DNA of 64,000 nucleotides from Phaeobacter sp. G2 (GCA_025163595.1 CP104100.1:3534001-3598000); one strand, 5' to 3'; numbered from the stretch's first letter, positions 16,285 through 25,631 are shown. The notes: generated from the sequence alone by a model not told the origin. Translations and numbers: made by a program.

Positions 16285-17112
16285 TCACGCAATACCCAAT
16301 ATACGGCGCGCTTGGCTTGCTGTTGCGACCGGTCTGTGATGCTGCGCGCAGATATCAGCGACACGTTGCACCAAAGCGGCATTCGACGGCGCAAGCTGCG
16401 TCTTGCTGAGGCGGATGTTGTCCTCTAGCCCTGTGCGCGCATGGCCGCCTGATGACACCGACCATTCATTCAAAACGAGCTGATTTGCACCAATCCCGGC
16501 TGCACACCACTGCGCCTTTTCGCCAAACAGCCGTTTGACGGTCTGGACATAAAAGTCAAACACCTGGCGATCTGCAGGCATGGCGTTTTTCACCCCCATG
16601 ACAAATTGGACATACGGGGTATCTTTGATCTGGCCGCGTCTGTGCATGTCTGCGGCCTTCAGGATGTGGGACAGATCAAAGGCTTCGATCTCTGGCTTGA
16701 TGGAATAGGACAGCATTTCTGCCGCCAACCAATCCACAAGCTCTGGCGGGTTTTCATACACCCGCGTCGGGAAATTGTTTGACCCCACCGAGAGCGAGGC
16801 CATGTCGGGGCCCAGCGGCAGCATGCCTCCCCGTGTTTGACCTGCGCCAGACCGCCCGCCCGTAGAAAACTGGATGATCATGCCGGGGCAATGTTTTTCC
16901 ACCCCGTCTTTCAGGGCCGCGAATTTTTCAGGGTCACTGGACGGGGTTTCGTCGTCATTGCGCACATGGGCATGCACGATGCTTGCCCCCGCCTCAAAAG
17001 CCGCATGTGTGCTTTCGATCTGCTCTGAGACGGTGATTGGCACGGCCGGGTTATCTGCCTTGCGCGGCAAGCTCCCGGTAATCGCGACACAGATGATACA
17101 AGGCGTGCTCAT
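16285..17112 (-). CDS. BKACE family beta-keto acid cleavage enzyme (DUF849), hydroxyquinol operon copy
   Basis: 275 residues, normal for the family. The zinc ligands are seen as HAH (His47, His49) in SIVHAHVRNDD and Glu230 in ARTGLEDN; Arg226, Asp231 and Glu143 line up with catalytic residues of 3-keto-5-aminohexanoate cleavage enzyme. The family condenses acetyl-CoA with a beta-keto acid to give acetoacetate and a new acyl-CoA. As the last gene of an operon that makes beta-ketoadipate from hydroxyquinol, the likely reaction is beta-ketoadipate to succinyl-CoA plus acetoacetate (inference). It overlaps the dioxygenase by ATGA and is roughly two-thirds identical by eye to the protein at 49558. 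Confidence 0.88.
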   Translation of the reverse strand: MSTPCIICVAITGSLPRKADNPAVPITVSEQIESTHAAFEAGASIVHAHVRNDDETPSSDPEKFAALKDGVEKHCPGMIIQFSTGGRSGAGQTRGGMLPLGPDMASLSVGSNNFPTRVYENPPELVDWLAAEMLSYSIKPEIEAFDLSHILKAADMHRRGQIKDTPYVQFVMGVKNAMPADRQVFDFYVQTVKRLFGEKAQWCAAGIGANQLVLNEWSVSSGGHARTGLEDNIRLSKTQLAPSNAALVQRVADICAQHHRPVATASQARRILGIA

Positions 17113-17993
17113 GTGCTTGGCGCCAATACAAAATCATGGACCACTTCGTAGTAAGGTCCAGCAAAGCCAGCCTCTGCGATGCGGGCCGGGTCTTTGACCA
17201 GCTCAAACTTGGCGAGCAGACTTTCTTTCACCCCAAAAACCGCATCCGAGTGGATATATGGGTCGTCTGGATCAAAGATATGGGTGATCAGTGTCTCAAA
17301 ACCCTCCGCTTCGAGGATGTAGTGCAAATGCGCGGGCCTAAAGGGGTGGCGCCCGAGTTTTTCGAGCATTTGACCAACAGGCCCATCATCGGGAATTGGG
17401 TAGAATTTCGGCTTTACCCCTTTGAAATGATACGAGCCATCTGCCCCAGTGCGAAACACCCCGCGCAGGTTGAAGTCAGGCTGCAGCCCCTTTTGCTGAA
17501 CATCGTAAAAGCCTTCATCATTTGCCTGCCAGACATCAATCTTGGCCCCCTTGATCGGAACGCCATCGGTGCCAAGGATGCGGCCCTTGACCAACATCGG
17601 TTCGCCCTTTTCATCAAGGCAGATGTCGGACCCCATTGGCAACTCGGGGGCATCCGGCACATGGAACGGGCCAAGCACGGTGGACTCTGATGCGCCGGAT
17701 GGTTTTCTGTTGTTGATCGCATCGACCAACATTGACACCCCAAGGCTATCCGACAGCAGGATAAACTCCTGCCGCCAATCATCACAGGTATGCCCTACTT
17801 TGGTGAGGAACTGGATCGCTTCGAACCACTCTTCCTGCGTTGGTTCAATTTCTTTCACGGCAGCATGCAGATGTTTGGTGATCGCGCCCATAACGGCAGC
17901 AAGACGTGCGTCTTTTGCCTGCGCATTGCGACTGATCACAACCTCGGCAGAGTTTTCTTCGGTGAAATAGCCCTGTTCTTGTGTGGACATCAT
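17109..17993 (-). CDS. Intradiol ring-cleavage dioxygenase, hydroxyquinol 1,2-dioxygenase type
   Basis: About 294 residues with an N-terminal dioxygenase dimerisation domain and the C-terminal intradiol fold. Iron ligands are Tyr163 (EGFYDVQ), Tyr198 (KFYPIPDDGP), His222 and His224 (RPAHLHY), spaced as in hydroxyquinol 1,2-dioxygenase. It would cleave 1,2,4-trihydroxybenzene to maleylacetate. The maleylacetate reductase in the same operon supports this over catechol cleavage, which would need muconate enzymes. Start is ATG 17993 or the adjacent ATG 17990, six bases after the hydroxylase. Confidence 0.9.
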   Translation of the reverse strand: MMSTQEQGYFTEENSAEVVISRNAQAKDARLAAVMGAITKHLHAAVKEIEPTQEEWFEAIQFLTKVGHTCDDWRQEFILLSDSLGVSMLVDAINNRKPSGASESTVLGPFHVPDAPELPMGSDICLDEKGEPMLVKGRILGTDGVPIKGAKIDVWQANDEGFYDVQQKGLQPDFNLRGVFRTGADGSYHFKGVKPKFYPIPDDGPVGQMLEKLGRHPFRPAHLHYILEAEGFETLITHIFDPDDPYIHSDAVFGVKESLLAKFELVKDPARIAEAGFAGPYYEVVHDFVLAPST

Positions 17994-17999
17994 GTTTTC

Positions 18000-19754
18000 C
18001 TATCGTGCCAGAATTGCAGTCAGAACCCGGGTCAGCTCCGCCACGGGATCATCCGCCATCGCGTCATTGCGCCAGCAGACATGTTGATCGGGGCGGGTCA
18101 GGATGCAGCCGGCATCGCCCACTTCACGCGCCCGCGCCCAATCGCCAGTATGATCGACATAGTCCTGACGCGGCCCAATTACATGCGCCTCCAGCTTGAC
18201 GCCCAAGGCCTTGGAAACTTGTTCTGCAGCCTCTGCCCAGGCCCTCCCGCCAAGGCCAGTGAAGAGCGTGAAGGCCCCGCCACCCGCCAGGTCGAGCGTT
18301 GAGTGTTTGTCGCCTTTTTGATCAAACAGCCAGGCATGTGGAATGCGTGCGCCCGGCCAGGTGGTTGGCTGATAATGAAGGTCCGCATCCAGTGCAAAAT
18401 CAGGTTCGATCTGACCATCGGTCACTGTCGCAGCTGAGGCATAGCGCTGGTTCATTTCAACACCATGGGCATCAAATTCATACTTCTTGAATGCAATCGC
18501 TGAATTTAACGCCGCGCGCTGTGCCTCTGCCTCTGGTGTCGTGCCACATCGGGCATCCATGTTGGCCTTGATCTGATCAATGTCCAATCCCCCGGTCATG
18601 CCGAGGGCTTCAAAAATTGGGCCAAATTCACCGATAGACTGGTTTGCACGGGTCACGATCTGTTTGGCCACGGGTGCGCGCTCGGCGGTGTAGCTGTCCA
18701 GCAAGCTCTCGCCTGCTTCCCCTTTGACCACGGCGGCCATTTTCCAGCACAGGTTGAATGCGTCTTGAATGGAGGTGTTCGAGCCAAGCCCATTTGAGGG
18801 CGGATGCCGGTGCGCCGCGTCCCCCATGATGAACACGCGCCCTTTGGACATCTGCGTGGCGTAGGTATCGTTTACTGTCCAGGTGTTGGCGCTGATGAGG
18901 TCAATCTCAAGCTCTGGATCACCAACCAATTGGCGGGCCACATCCGTCGCCATCGCTTCGTCCACCACCGGGGCAGGTTCGTTGATGTCATAGCCCCAAA
19001 CGATCAGCCATTCATTCCAGGGGCGGATGGCGCGGATCAGACCCATACCGATCCCGCCAACATTGGCACCGGGCTGCATTACCCAATACAGAACCGAAGG
19101 ACGGTGGGCGACATATTTGGTCAGGTCAGCGCGGAAATAGATATTCATCGACCCGCCAACACCCATTTTTCCTTCAAAGGGCAGGTCTTCGTTCTCGGCC
19201 ACCAGAGAATTGCCGCCATCTGCGCCAATCAGGTACTTTGAGCGAATAGTGATCTCCTGGCCTGTCATGCGATCAAGGCAGGTGGTTGTCACCCCTTCGG
19301 CATCTTGAACGTGGGATTTATACTCTGTGCTCATCCGGGCGCGGCTGCCGCGCTTGCAGGCCGTTTTGAACAGGATCGGCTCCATGAAGGTCTGGGGCAG
19401 ATCGTTCATAAAGGTTGGCGAAGACAGCAAGTGTTCCGCCTTGGACAAAGGATGCGTTCCCCAGGATTTCATGCGGCCGATTTCTTCCCCCGCAAGGCTT
19501 TCGCAGAAAACGTTTTCCCCCATCAGGCTCTGGTCCATCGCATTGAGGTAGACTTCACTCTCCACCTCTTTGCCCAGATCTCGCAGCACTTCCATTGTGC
19601 GCTGGTTGGTGATGTGCGCGCGTGGCGTGTTTGCCAGCCAGTGATACCGGTTGATGACGATATTCTCGACACCGTAGCTGGACAACAGGGCGCCGCTTGT
19701 GGAGCCAGCAGGCCCGGTACCGATGATCAAAACCTCTGTCGTGATATCTGCCAT
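18000..19754 (-). CDS. FAD-dependent aromatic hydroxylase (phenol/TfdB-type monooxygenase)
   Basis: About 584 residues. The FAD-binding GxGxxG lies at the start (VLIIGTGPAGSTSG, residues 8-21), the DG motif as YLIGADGGNS, and the second FAD motif as GRVFIMGDAAHRHPPSNGLG. A thioredoxin-like C-terminal domain, as in phenol hydroxylases, follows. It likely adds a hydroxyl group to a phenolic (for example resorcinol-like) substrate with NAD(P)H and O2, giving the hydroxyquinol used by the next gene. Substrate is inferred from the operon. I start at ATG 19754 (MADITTEVL), four bases after livM, not at the longer frame. Confidence 0.88.
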   Translation of the reverse strand: MADITTEVLIIGTGPAGSTSGALLSSYGVENIVINRYHWLANTPRAHITNQRTMEVLRDLGKEVESEVYLNAMDQSLMGENVFCESLAGEEIGRMKSWGTHPLSKAEHLLSSPTFMNDLPQTFMEPILFKTACKRGSRARMSTEYKSHVQDAEGVTTTCLDRMTGQEITIRSKYLIGADGGNSLVAENEDLPFEGKMGVGGSMNIYFRADLTKYVAHRPSVLYWVMQPGANVGGIGMGLIRAIRPWNEWLIVWGYDINEPAPVVDEAMATDVARQLVGDPELEIDLISANTWTVNDTYATQMSKGRVFIMGDAAHRHPPSNGLGSNTSIQDAFNLCWKMAAVVKGEAGESLLDSYTAERAPVAKQIVTRANQSIGEFGPIFEALGMTGGLDIDQIKANMDARCGTTPEAEAQRAALNSAIAFKKYEFDAHGVEMNQRYASAATVTDGQIEPDFALDADLHYQPTTWPGARIPHAWLFDQKGDKHSTLDLAGGGAFTLFTGLGGRAWAEAAEQVSKALGVKLEAHVIGPRQDYVDHTGDWARAREVGDAGCILTRPDQHVCWRNDAMADDPVAELTRVLTAILAR

Positions 19755-19758
19755 GAGT

Positions 19759-20814
19759 TTATTTCTCCTCAAGTTTGAGTCTGCCACCACTCAGGCGGCG
19801 GCGTATTGGAAAAAGGTGAAGCCCGGTGCGTTCGGAGACGAGTCCCCAAAGGCCACGTGGGGCGACCAGCATGATCGCGATGGCCAGCACACCAAGGGTC
19901 ATAAGATACCAGCTGCCAAAATCAGCGAGCAGGGATTGCAGCGCAAAGAACACAAGCACGCCGAGGATCGGGCCCTCAATGGTGCCGATGCCGCCGATGA
20001 CAACAATGAAAATCACATAGGCCGTCCAGTCGGTGGCGCTAAAGGCCGCGTCTGGGCTGATGCGGGCTTTTTGCATATAGATCAGCCCCCCTGCGAGCCC
20101 GGTGCCAAAAGCGGAGCTCAGGAACACGATCCATTTCATCCGCCCTGCATCCACGCCAACGGATTCCGCAGCCTGGGTGTTGTCACGCACTGCAGCCAAC
20201 GCAAGCCCGCGCCGTGTGCGCAGCAGCCAGTAGATGCAGCCGATTGTCGCAAGAGCCAGCACCAGTGCCAGCCAATAGGCCAGGATATCGCGTGCCGCGG
20301 CTGAGCGCACATCAAGCGTCTCTTTGATGAGATCAACGAACCACATGTCGCGGGTTGCGTCACGAGGCAAGGATGTACCGGTTCCGCCGCCCAGGGTTTT
20401 CCATTGGGCAACCAGCAAGCGCACCACTTCGGCGATGACCCAGGTACCGATGGCAAAATAGGCGCCATTGAGGCGGAAAGCGAAAAACGCGGTGGGTACA
20501 GCGATCACAAGTGCTGCGATGCCTGCAAAAAGGATCGCGGGAACTGGATCAACGCCCCAAAGGATCACCGCGCCGAACAGCGCGTAGGCGCCCATCCCGA
20601 CAAGGGCCTGTTGCCCAATGCTCACCAGCCCGCTGTAGCCCGCAAGCAGGTTCCAGAACTGCGCCAGAACCAGCATTGTCAGGATGAAAAACATGTCCTG
20701 AATTGCGCTGCGGCCCGCAAAGAACGGCAGCGCGATCAAAACGGCGATCAGGACAACGCCAAGGATGGCGGCAATCCGCGAGGCGGGGGTTTGAGTTGTT
20801 ACAGAATATGCCAT
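19759..20814 (-). CDS. Branched-chain-type ABC transporter permease (LivM family)
   Basis: 351 residues, about nine or ten membrane helices, with the LivM pattern GYSGLVSIGQQALVGMGAYA and the cytoplasmic loop RTRRGLALAAVRDNTQAAESVGV that contacts the ATPase. Start ATG 20814 overlaps the livH stop. It belongs to the importer in the hydroxyquinol operon, so the cargo is probably an aromatic acid or phenol rather than leucine. Confidence 0.92.
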   Translation of the reverse strand: MAYSVTTQTPASRIAAILGVVLIAVLIALPFFAGRSAIQDMFFILTMLVLAQFWNLLAGYSGLVSIGQQALVGMGAYALFGAVILWGVDPVPAILFAGIAALVIAVPTAFFAFRLNGAYFAIGTWVIAEVVRLLVAQWKTLGGGTGTSLPRDATRDMWFVDLIKETLDVRSAAARDILAYWLALVLALATIGCIYWLLRTRRGLALAAVRDNTQAAESVGVDAGRMKWIVFLSSAFGTGLAGGLIYMQKARISPDAAFSATDWTAYVIFIVVIGGIGTIEGPILGVLVFFALQSLLADFGSWYLMTLGVLAIAIMLVAPRGLWGLVSERTGLHLFPIRRRLSGGRLKLEEK

Positions 20815-21677
20815 CAGTCATTCGCTCTCGGAAATAGGCCGCGGGGGCGCAAAAGCAGCACCACAAGAAACGCAATGTGCCCGGACAGGATTTGCCATTC
20901 GGGATTGATGGCCGCGCCCAGCGTTTGGGCCACGCCGATGATGACCCCGCCCAGTAGCGTGCCCCAAAGCGAGCCAAGACCTCCGATGATAACGGCCTCA
21001 AAGGCATAGATCAGGCGGGCGGGGCCGATATTGGGGTCAAAATTTGCACGCAGGCCAAGGTAAAGCGCCGCAACTGTGACGATCACCAGTGCAATGCCTG
21101 TAGCGGTGGCAAAGATGTTCGCAGGCTTGATGCCCATCAGGCTGGCGGTGGTTGCGTCATCGGATGTGGCACGAAAGGCGCGGCCAAGCTCGGTCCGGTA
21201 AAACAGCTGGTTCAGCCCAACAATCACCAAAACAGCAGAGCCAAAGGTCAGCAACGGCATGACACCCAGAGTGATCGGCCCAACGTCGAGTGAGGCCGTT
21301 GTCAGCGCATTTGTCGGCAAGCGTTGGCTATCAGCAGAAAAGCCTTCCAGAAGCGCGTTTTGCAGCGCAATCGACAGGCCAAATGTCACCAGTAATGGCG
21401 GCAGGATATCATCGCCCAGCGTTCGGTTCAGCAGGAACTTTTGCAGCAGATAGCCAAATGCAAACATTACCGGCATGGCGATAAGGGCTGCGATAAACGG
21501 TGAAAGGCCCAGCAAGGTCACCAACACCAGAATAAGGTAAGCGCCCATCACAATCAGATCGCCATGGGCGAGGTTCACCAGGCGCATGATCCCGAACACC
21601 AGGCTCAGGCCTGAGGCAAAAAGTGCATAAAGGCCACCCAGCAGGATGCCTTGAATGATTGTATCGATCCAGATCAA
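20814..21677 (-). CDS. Branched-chain-type ABC transporter permease (LivH family)
   Basis: About 287 residues; LivH signature GGLYALFASGLSLVFGIMRLVNLAHGD near the start and a coupling loop TELGRAFRATSDDATTASLMG. I choose the TTG at 21677 (MIWIDTIIQG), which overlaps the LivF stop codon as TTGA and sits at the family start; a longer frame to 21767 runs inside livF and is not supported. Confidence 0.88.
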   Translation of the reverse strand: MIWIDTIIQGILLGGLYALFASGLSLVFGIMRLVNLAHGDLIVMGAYLILVLVTLLGLSPFIAALIAMPVMFAFGYLLQKFLLNRTLGDDILPPLLVTFGLSIALQNALLEGFSADSQRLPTNALTTASLDVGPITLGVMPLLTFGSAVLVIVGLNQLFYRTELGRAFRATSDDATTASLMGIKPANIFATATGIALVIVTVAALYLGLRANFDPNIGPARLIYAFEAVIIGGLGSLWGTLLGGVIIGVAQTLGAAINPEWQILSGHIAFLVVLLLRPRGLFPRAND

Positions 21678-22381
21678 TGGCCTGCTCCAAAATATGCGTC
21701 GTGAATGTCGTCGCGTGACAGGCTGTCGGGCGTGCCCGTCAGGGTGATACGCCCCTCCATCATGCAATAGACCCGGTCGGCGACGGCCATGGCCTGCGCG
21801 ATGTCTTGTTCCACCACGATCAACGATGCGCCCGCCGTTTTGATCTGCGGAATGGCTTGGTAAATGTCCTTGATGACGACGGGCGCCAGCCCGAGGCTGA
21901 TTTCATCGCAAAGCAGCACCCGTGGGTTGCTCATCAGCGCCCGGCCAATGGCGACCATCTGTTGCTGCCCACCCGAGAGCGCCGTCCCCGGAGTGTTCCG
22001 CCGCTCTCCCAGGATCGGGAAGAGTTCATAGACAGTGTCCAACGTCCAGTGCCCCTTGATCTTGCGCCCATAGGTGCCGATCAAAAGGTTCTCCTCGACG
22101 CTTAGGGAGGGGAAAATTTTACGCCCTTCAGGCACCATCGCGACGCCTTGGGACATGATTTCATCTGCGGGCTGCGTACCGATTGGGATGCCGTCATAAA
22201 GCACCGCTTTTGGCTCATTGCGTAGAACACCGGCAATTGAGCGCATGAGCGTCGTCTTGCCAGCACCGTTTGCGCCGATGATCGCAATGGTTTCAGCCTC
22301 GCCCAAGTCGATATCAACTCCAAAGAGCGCTTGAAAATCCCCGTAGTGGGCGGTCAGGTTCTGCGTGCTCAAAAGGCCCAT
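21674..22381 (-). CDS. ABC transporter ATPase (LivF family)
   Basis: 235 residues with Walker A GANGAGKTTL, signature LSGGQQQMVAIGRAL, Walker B VLLCDEISLGLAP and an H-loop in LIVVEQD replacing the usual His with Gln-Asp, as in other LivF proteins. Second ATPase of the importer; its ATG overlaps the LivG stop (TAATG). Confidence 0.93.
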   Translation of the reverse strand: MGLLSTQNLTAHYGDFQALFGVDIDLGEAETIAIIGANGAGKTTLMRSIAGVLRNEPKAVLYDGIPIGTQPADEIMSQGVAMVPEGRKIFPSLSVEENLLIGTYGRKIKGHWTLDTVYELFPILGERRNTPGTALSGGQQQMVAIGRALMSNPRVLLCDEISLGLAPVVIKDIYQAIPQIKTAGASLIVVEQDIAQAMAVADRVYCMMEGRITLTGTPDSLSRDDIHDAYFGAGH

Positions 22382-23100
22382 TAGACTTCGATCCCCAGAT
22401 AAATTTCTTGGACTTCCCGGCTTGCCATGATCTCATCCGGATCACCGAGCCCGATAACTTTGCCGAAATCCAGCACCAGCAGGCGCTCCACCACCGAGGT
22501 CAGCGCGTGCAGCACATGTTCAATCCAGATGATCGTGACGCCTTGCGCATGGATGTCCTTGATGGTGCGGATCAGCGCCTGACATTCGCCTTCGGTCAAG
22601 CCGCCTGCGATTTCATCCAGCAACAACAGTTTGGGCTGCGTCGCCATGGCACGGGACAGTTCCAGCCGTTTGCGTTCCAACAGCGACAGCTGCCCCGCAG
22701 GCGTGTTCGCTTGGGCGATCAGTTCCGTTCGCTCCAGAACCTCGGCGCAATCGTCACGCACCGCAGCTTCGGACATGTTGCGCCCATGGGTCGCGGCAAC
22801 CAGGAGGTTCTCGTAGACTGTCAGCTTTTCAAAGGGCTGCGGGATTTGAAAGGATCGCCCGATCCCTGTCAGGCAGCGCTCCATCGCCGACACTTTGGTT
22901 ACGTCGCGCCCTTCAAAATGAATGCTGCCCTGGTTGGCACGAATAGTACCGGTGATCAGGTTGAACAGGGTCGATTTACCCGCCCCATTTGGCCCGATGA
23001 TGCCCAGCGCCTGCCCCTGCGGAACATCAAAGCTGGCATCATCCGTCACCGTCAAGGCGCCGAAACTTTTGGTAACTGATTGGAGCGATAGGATCGACAT
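22381..23100 (-). CDS. ABC transporter ATPase (LivG family)
   Basis: About 239 residues: Walker A GPNGAGKSTL, LivG-type Q-loop region GIGRSFQIPQPFEKLTVYEN, signature LSLLERKRLELSRAM and Walker B LLLLDEIAGGLTEGE, then the H-loop WIEHVLHAL. ATG 23100 (MSILSLQSV) is preferred over the upstream frame. It pairs with the LivF ATPase. Confidence 0.92.
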   Translation of the reverse strand: MSILSLQSVTKSFGALTVTDDASFDVPQGQALGIIGPNGAGKSTLFNLITGTIRANQGSIHFEGRDVTKVSAMERCLTGIGRSFQIPQPFEKLTVYENLLVAATHGRNMSEAAVRDDCAEVLERTELIAQANTPAGQLSLLERKRLELSRAMATQPKLLLLDEIAGGLTEGECQALIRTIKDIHAQGVTIIWIEHVLHALTSVVERLLVLDFGKVIGLGDPDEIMASREVQEIYLGIEV

Positions 23101-23191
23101 GGCTTTATCCAAGGCCCCAAAGGAAGGGGCCATCTAACAAGAGGAGAGAGAGGCACCCCGCCAGGGTCGGCGGGGCGCAGATGCAGAAGCT

Positions 23192-24466
23192 TTAGGAAAT
23201 TTCTTCCATTGCTCCGCCTGTCGGGATGTTTGGATGTTTGGAATTTTCCACAATCACCAGCTCGTAACCGCCGCTATCCTTGAGGCGCCACTGGCCACCG
23301 ACGAGCGGTGTCTTGGCCACGTTCTGCGCCGCAAAGGGCGGCAGGCCTGCACCATCAAAGGCGATGCGCCCAACCATTGAATCCAGTTGCGTTGCAGCAA
23401 TGGCAGAGGTGACTTCGTCAGGGTCGCGGCTGTCTTCTACGCGTCCCATGACGTTTGCTGCCATCTCGAACAAGGCATGGGCAAAGCCAATCGGCTGGGT
23501 CCAGGACTTACCTGTCGTTCCCGTATAGCGCGCTGCAAGGTCGCCTGCGGATTGCCCCGTGAGCGATGACGCAAAGGGATGCGACGGGGACCACCAGACT
23601 TCGGAACTCAGGTTGTGACCATGTTCGCCCAGTGCTTCGACGGCTTGCGGGAACAGGATTGCTTTGCCAATACTGGCAGCCTTTGGGTTGAACCCTTGCT
23701 GTTTCGCCTGCGTCCAGAAGGTCGTGAAGTCTGGCGGAATGGGGACGCCTGTGACGATCTCGCAATTGGCTGCTTTGAAAGCATTGATTTGCGCGCTGAA
23801 ATCATCTGTGAGGTTCTGATACCGCCCCGTATCTGTCAGGCTGAACCCTTGGGCGTCCAGTACGGGCGGGAAGCCCGCATTTGGGTCCCCCCATGCATTG
23901 CCGTCCCCATCATTGGGGAAAATGGCCCCGACTGATTTGTTGGTATCAAGCTGGTTCCACATGGCGGTAAAGGTGGAAATGACATCCTCTAGCCCCCAGA
24001 AAAAGTGGAAGCTGAAGTCAAACGGCCGCCAGCTGTTCGGATCACCAGGGTTGCCCTGCTGGCCGATGAAATAGGGCTGCCAGGGCGCCACGGTAGAAAT
24101 CACCGGGATCTCTTCGGACTCGCAGGTTGTGGCAACGGGATTGGTGGTTTCCGGTGTCGAAGCCACAAGCATCATATCGATTTCGTCATCAATAATCAGC
24201 TCTTTGGCGACTTCGGCGGCACGGTTTGGGTTGGACTGGCTATCCTTGACGATCACCTCGAAGTTTGCGCCAGCCTCGGAATTCAGGAAGCCGTCGATGA
24301 TGAAACCGTCGGCATCCGAAAAGGCAGCCAAGGGACCGGACTGAGGGCTGACATAGCCAAGCCGGATTTTTGCGCCCTGCCCCAGCGCCGGGGCAGCAAG
24401 CCCCCCGGCAGCCAGCGTCAGGCCGGTTGCGGCGGATGATTGAAGTAGCTTACGGCGTGATAACAT
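23192..24466 (-). CDS. Periplasmic substrate-binding protein (branched-chain type), Tat-exported
   Basis: About 424 residues. The N-terminus MLSRRKLLQSSAATGLTLAA has a twin-arginine motif and hydrophobic core ending APALGQG. The mature part is a Leu/Ile/Val-binding-type fold (KIRLGYVSPQSGPLAAFSD). A strong ribosome binding site (ggagga) precedes ATG 24466, so the longer frame is rejected. It captures the substrate for LivHMGF. Tat export in place of Sec is characteristic of one Rhodobacterales subgroup. Confidence 0.9.
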   Translation of the reverse strand: MLSRRKLLQSSAATGLTLAAGGLAAPALGQGAKIRLGYVSPQSGPLAAFSDADGFIIDGFLNSEAGANFEVIVKDSQSNPNRAAEVAKELIIDDEIDMMLVASTPETTNPVATTCESEEIPVISTVAPWQPYFIGQQGNPGDPNSWRPFDFSFHFFWGLEDVISTFTAMWNQLDTNKSVGAIFPNDGDGNAWGDPNAGFPPVLDAQGFSLTDTGRYQNLTDDFSAQINAFKAANCEIVTGVPIPPDFTTFWTQAKQQGFNPKAASIGKAILFPQAVEALGEHGHNLSSEVWWSPSHPFASSLTGQSAGDLAARYTGTTGKSWTQPIGFAHALFEMAANVMGRVEDSRDPDEVTSAIAATQLDSMVGRIAFDGAGLPPFAAQNVAKTPLVGGQWRLKDSGGYELVIVENSKHPNIPTGGAMEEIS

Positions 24467-24491
24467 AATGTCCTCCCAAACATCGTGATGC

Positions 24492-25586
24492 TTATTGAAT
24501 TGGTGCGTCTCCGGCCCAGGCAGCCTGCAACAGCGCGCGAATGTCATCGCGGGTCACGGGCTGTGGGTTTGGATAGGGTTTTGTGGTTGCCAGATCTGCG
24601 GCGTGATCAAGATCGCGCTGTTGCAGGCCCAAGTCGCGTAAAGCGGTTGGTGCGTTCATCTTTTGAGCAAAAGCGTGCAGCGCTGTTCCAGCGTTTTCGC
24701 CGCCCAGAAGATCACAAATTGGCTGTAATTCGCGCCCGGCGGCGCGGGCATTGTAGGCAATGGCATGGGGCAGAACGATCGCATGAGTTTCTGCATGGGG
24801 CAGATTGAATGCGCCGCCCAGCGTGTGACAAAGTTTGTGATGCAGGGCCATGTCGACCCGCCCCAAAACGGTCCCACAGGCCCATGCGCCGCGCAGAGTT
24901 GCTTCGCGCGCCACTAGGTCAGACGGCTCCCTGAGCACCCTGGGCAGGCCATCAATGAAGGCTTCAAGCCCCTGGATCGCCATTGCGGTTGTTTCGCCTG
25001 TGCGATTGGTCGCATACAGCGCCTCTGCCGCATGGGCCATCGCATTCAGCGCCGATGTGACCGTCATTGGCACAGGAAGCGTCCTCACCAACTCAGAATC
25101 GTACAGGATGACCTCTGGCAAAACGCTTGGGTCGCTCAGGGTGGTTTTGACACCCTTTTCCGTTTGGCCGAGGATTGGCGTGCATTCACTGCCTGCATAG
25201 GTCGTTGGGATCACGATCTGTGGCAGGCCGGTTCTAAAAGCAATCGCTTTGCCTAGCCCGGTGGTTGATCCGCCACCGATGGCAATCAGGCAATCTGTTT
25301 GCGTTTCAGCAACCTGGGCCATCGCGGCCTCTGTGACATGAACAGGGGTATGCATTTCTGCTTTGCAAAAGACCCCAACCGCCAAAGGCCCAAGCAATTC
25401 GGCAATCTCCAACGCCGCGTCGCTCTGTTGCGGCGTGGCCAGAACCAGCACCTTGGATGCGCCGATCCGCTGGACTTCGGCGGCGATGGACATGCGCTTT
25501 GCCGCCCCAAAGACAACGCGAACAGCTGTGTCCGAATTCTGAATTGGCTGTGGCACGATGTCTTCTCCGCTCATTGTTTCGTCCAT
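24492..25586 (-). CDS. Maleylacetate reductase
   Basis: About 364 residues of the iron-containing alcohol dehydrogenase superfamily: NAD-binding CLIAIGGGSTTGLGKAIA, IPTTYAGSECTPILG and metal-type histidines in MALHHKLCHTLGGAFNLPHAETHAIVLPH (quoted in pieces: HHKLCH, HAETHA). It reduces maleylacetate to beta-ketoadipate with NAD(P)H, completing the route started by the hydroxyquinol dioxygenase. First gene of the operon, divergent from a LysR regulator; start ATG 25586, or 25574. Confidence 0.92.
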   Translation of the reverse strand: MDETMSGEDIVPQPIQNSDTAVRVVFGAAKRMSIAAEVQRIGASKVLVLATPQQSDAALEIAELLGPLAVGVFCKAEMHTPVHVTEAAMAQVAETQTDCLIAIGGGSTTGLGKAIAFRTGLPQIVIPTTYAGSECTPILGQTEKGVKTTLSDPSVLPEVILYDSELVRTLPVPMTVTSALNAMAHAAEALYATNRTGETTAMAIQGLEAFIDGLPRVLREPSDLVAREATLRGAWACGTVLGRVDMALHHKLCHTLGGAFNLPHAETHAIVLPHAIAYNARAAGRELQPICDLLGGENAGTALHAFAQKMNAPTALRDLGLQQRDLDHAADLATTKPYPNPQPVTRDDIRALLQAAWAGDAPIQ

Positions 25587-25608
25587 ATTAGATGCAAAAA
25601 CTGAGTGG

Positions 25609-25631
25609 TTGATCGAATATGAGACAATCAA
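25609..25631. promoter_or_regulatory. Candidate LysR operator between the reductase and its regulator
   Basis: The 59-bp divergent gap holds ttgat (25609-25613) and its inverse atcaa (25627-25631), separated by 13 bp, a LysR-type dyad placed to control both directions. Pattern only. Confidence 0.45.
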
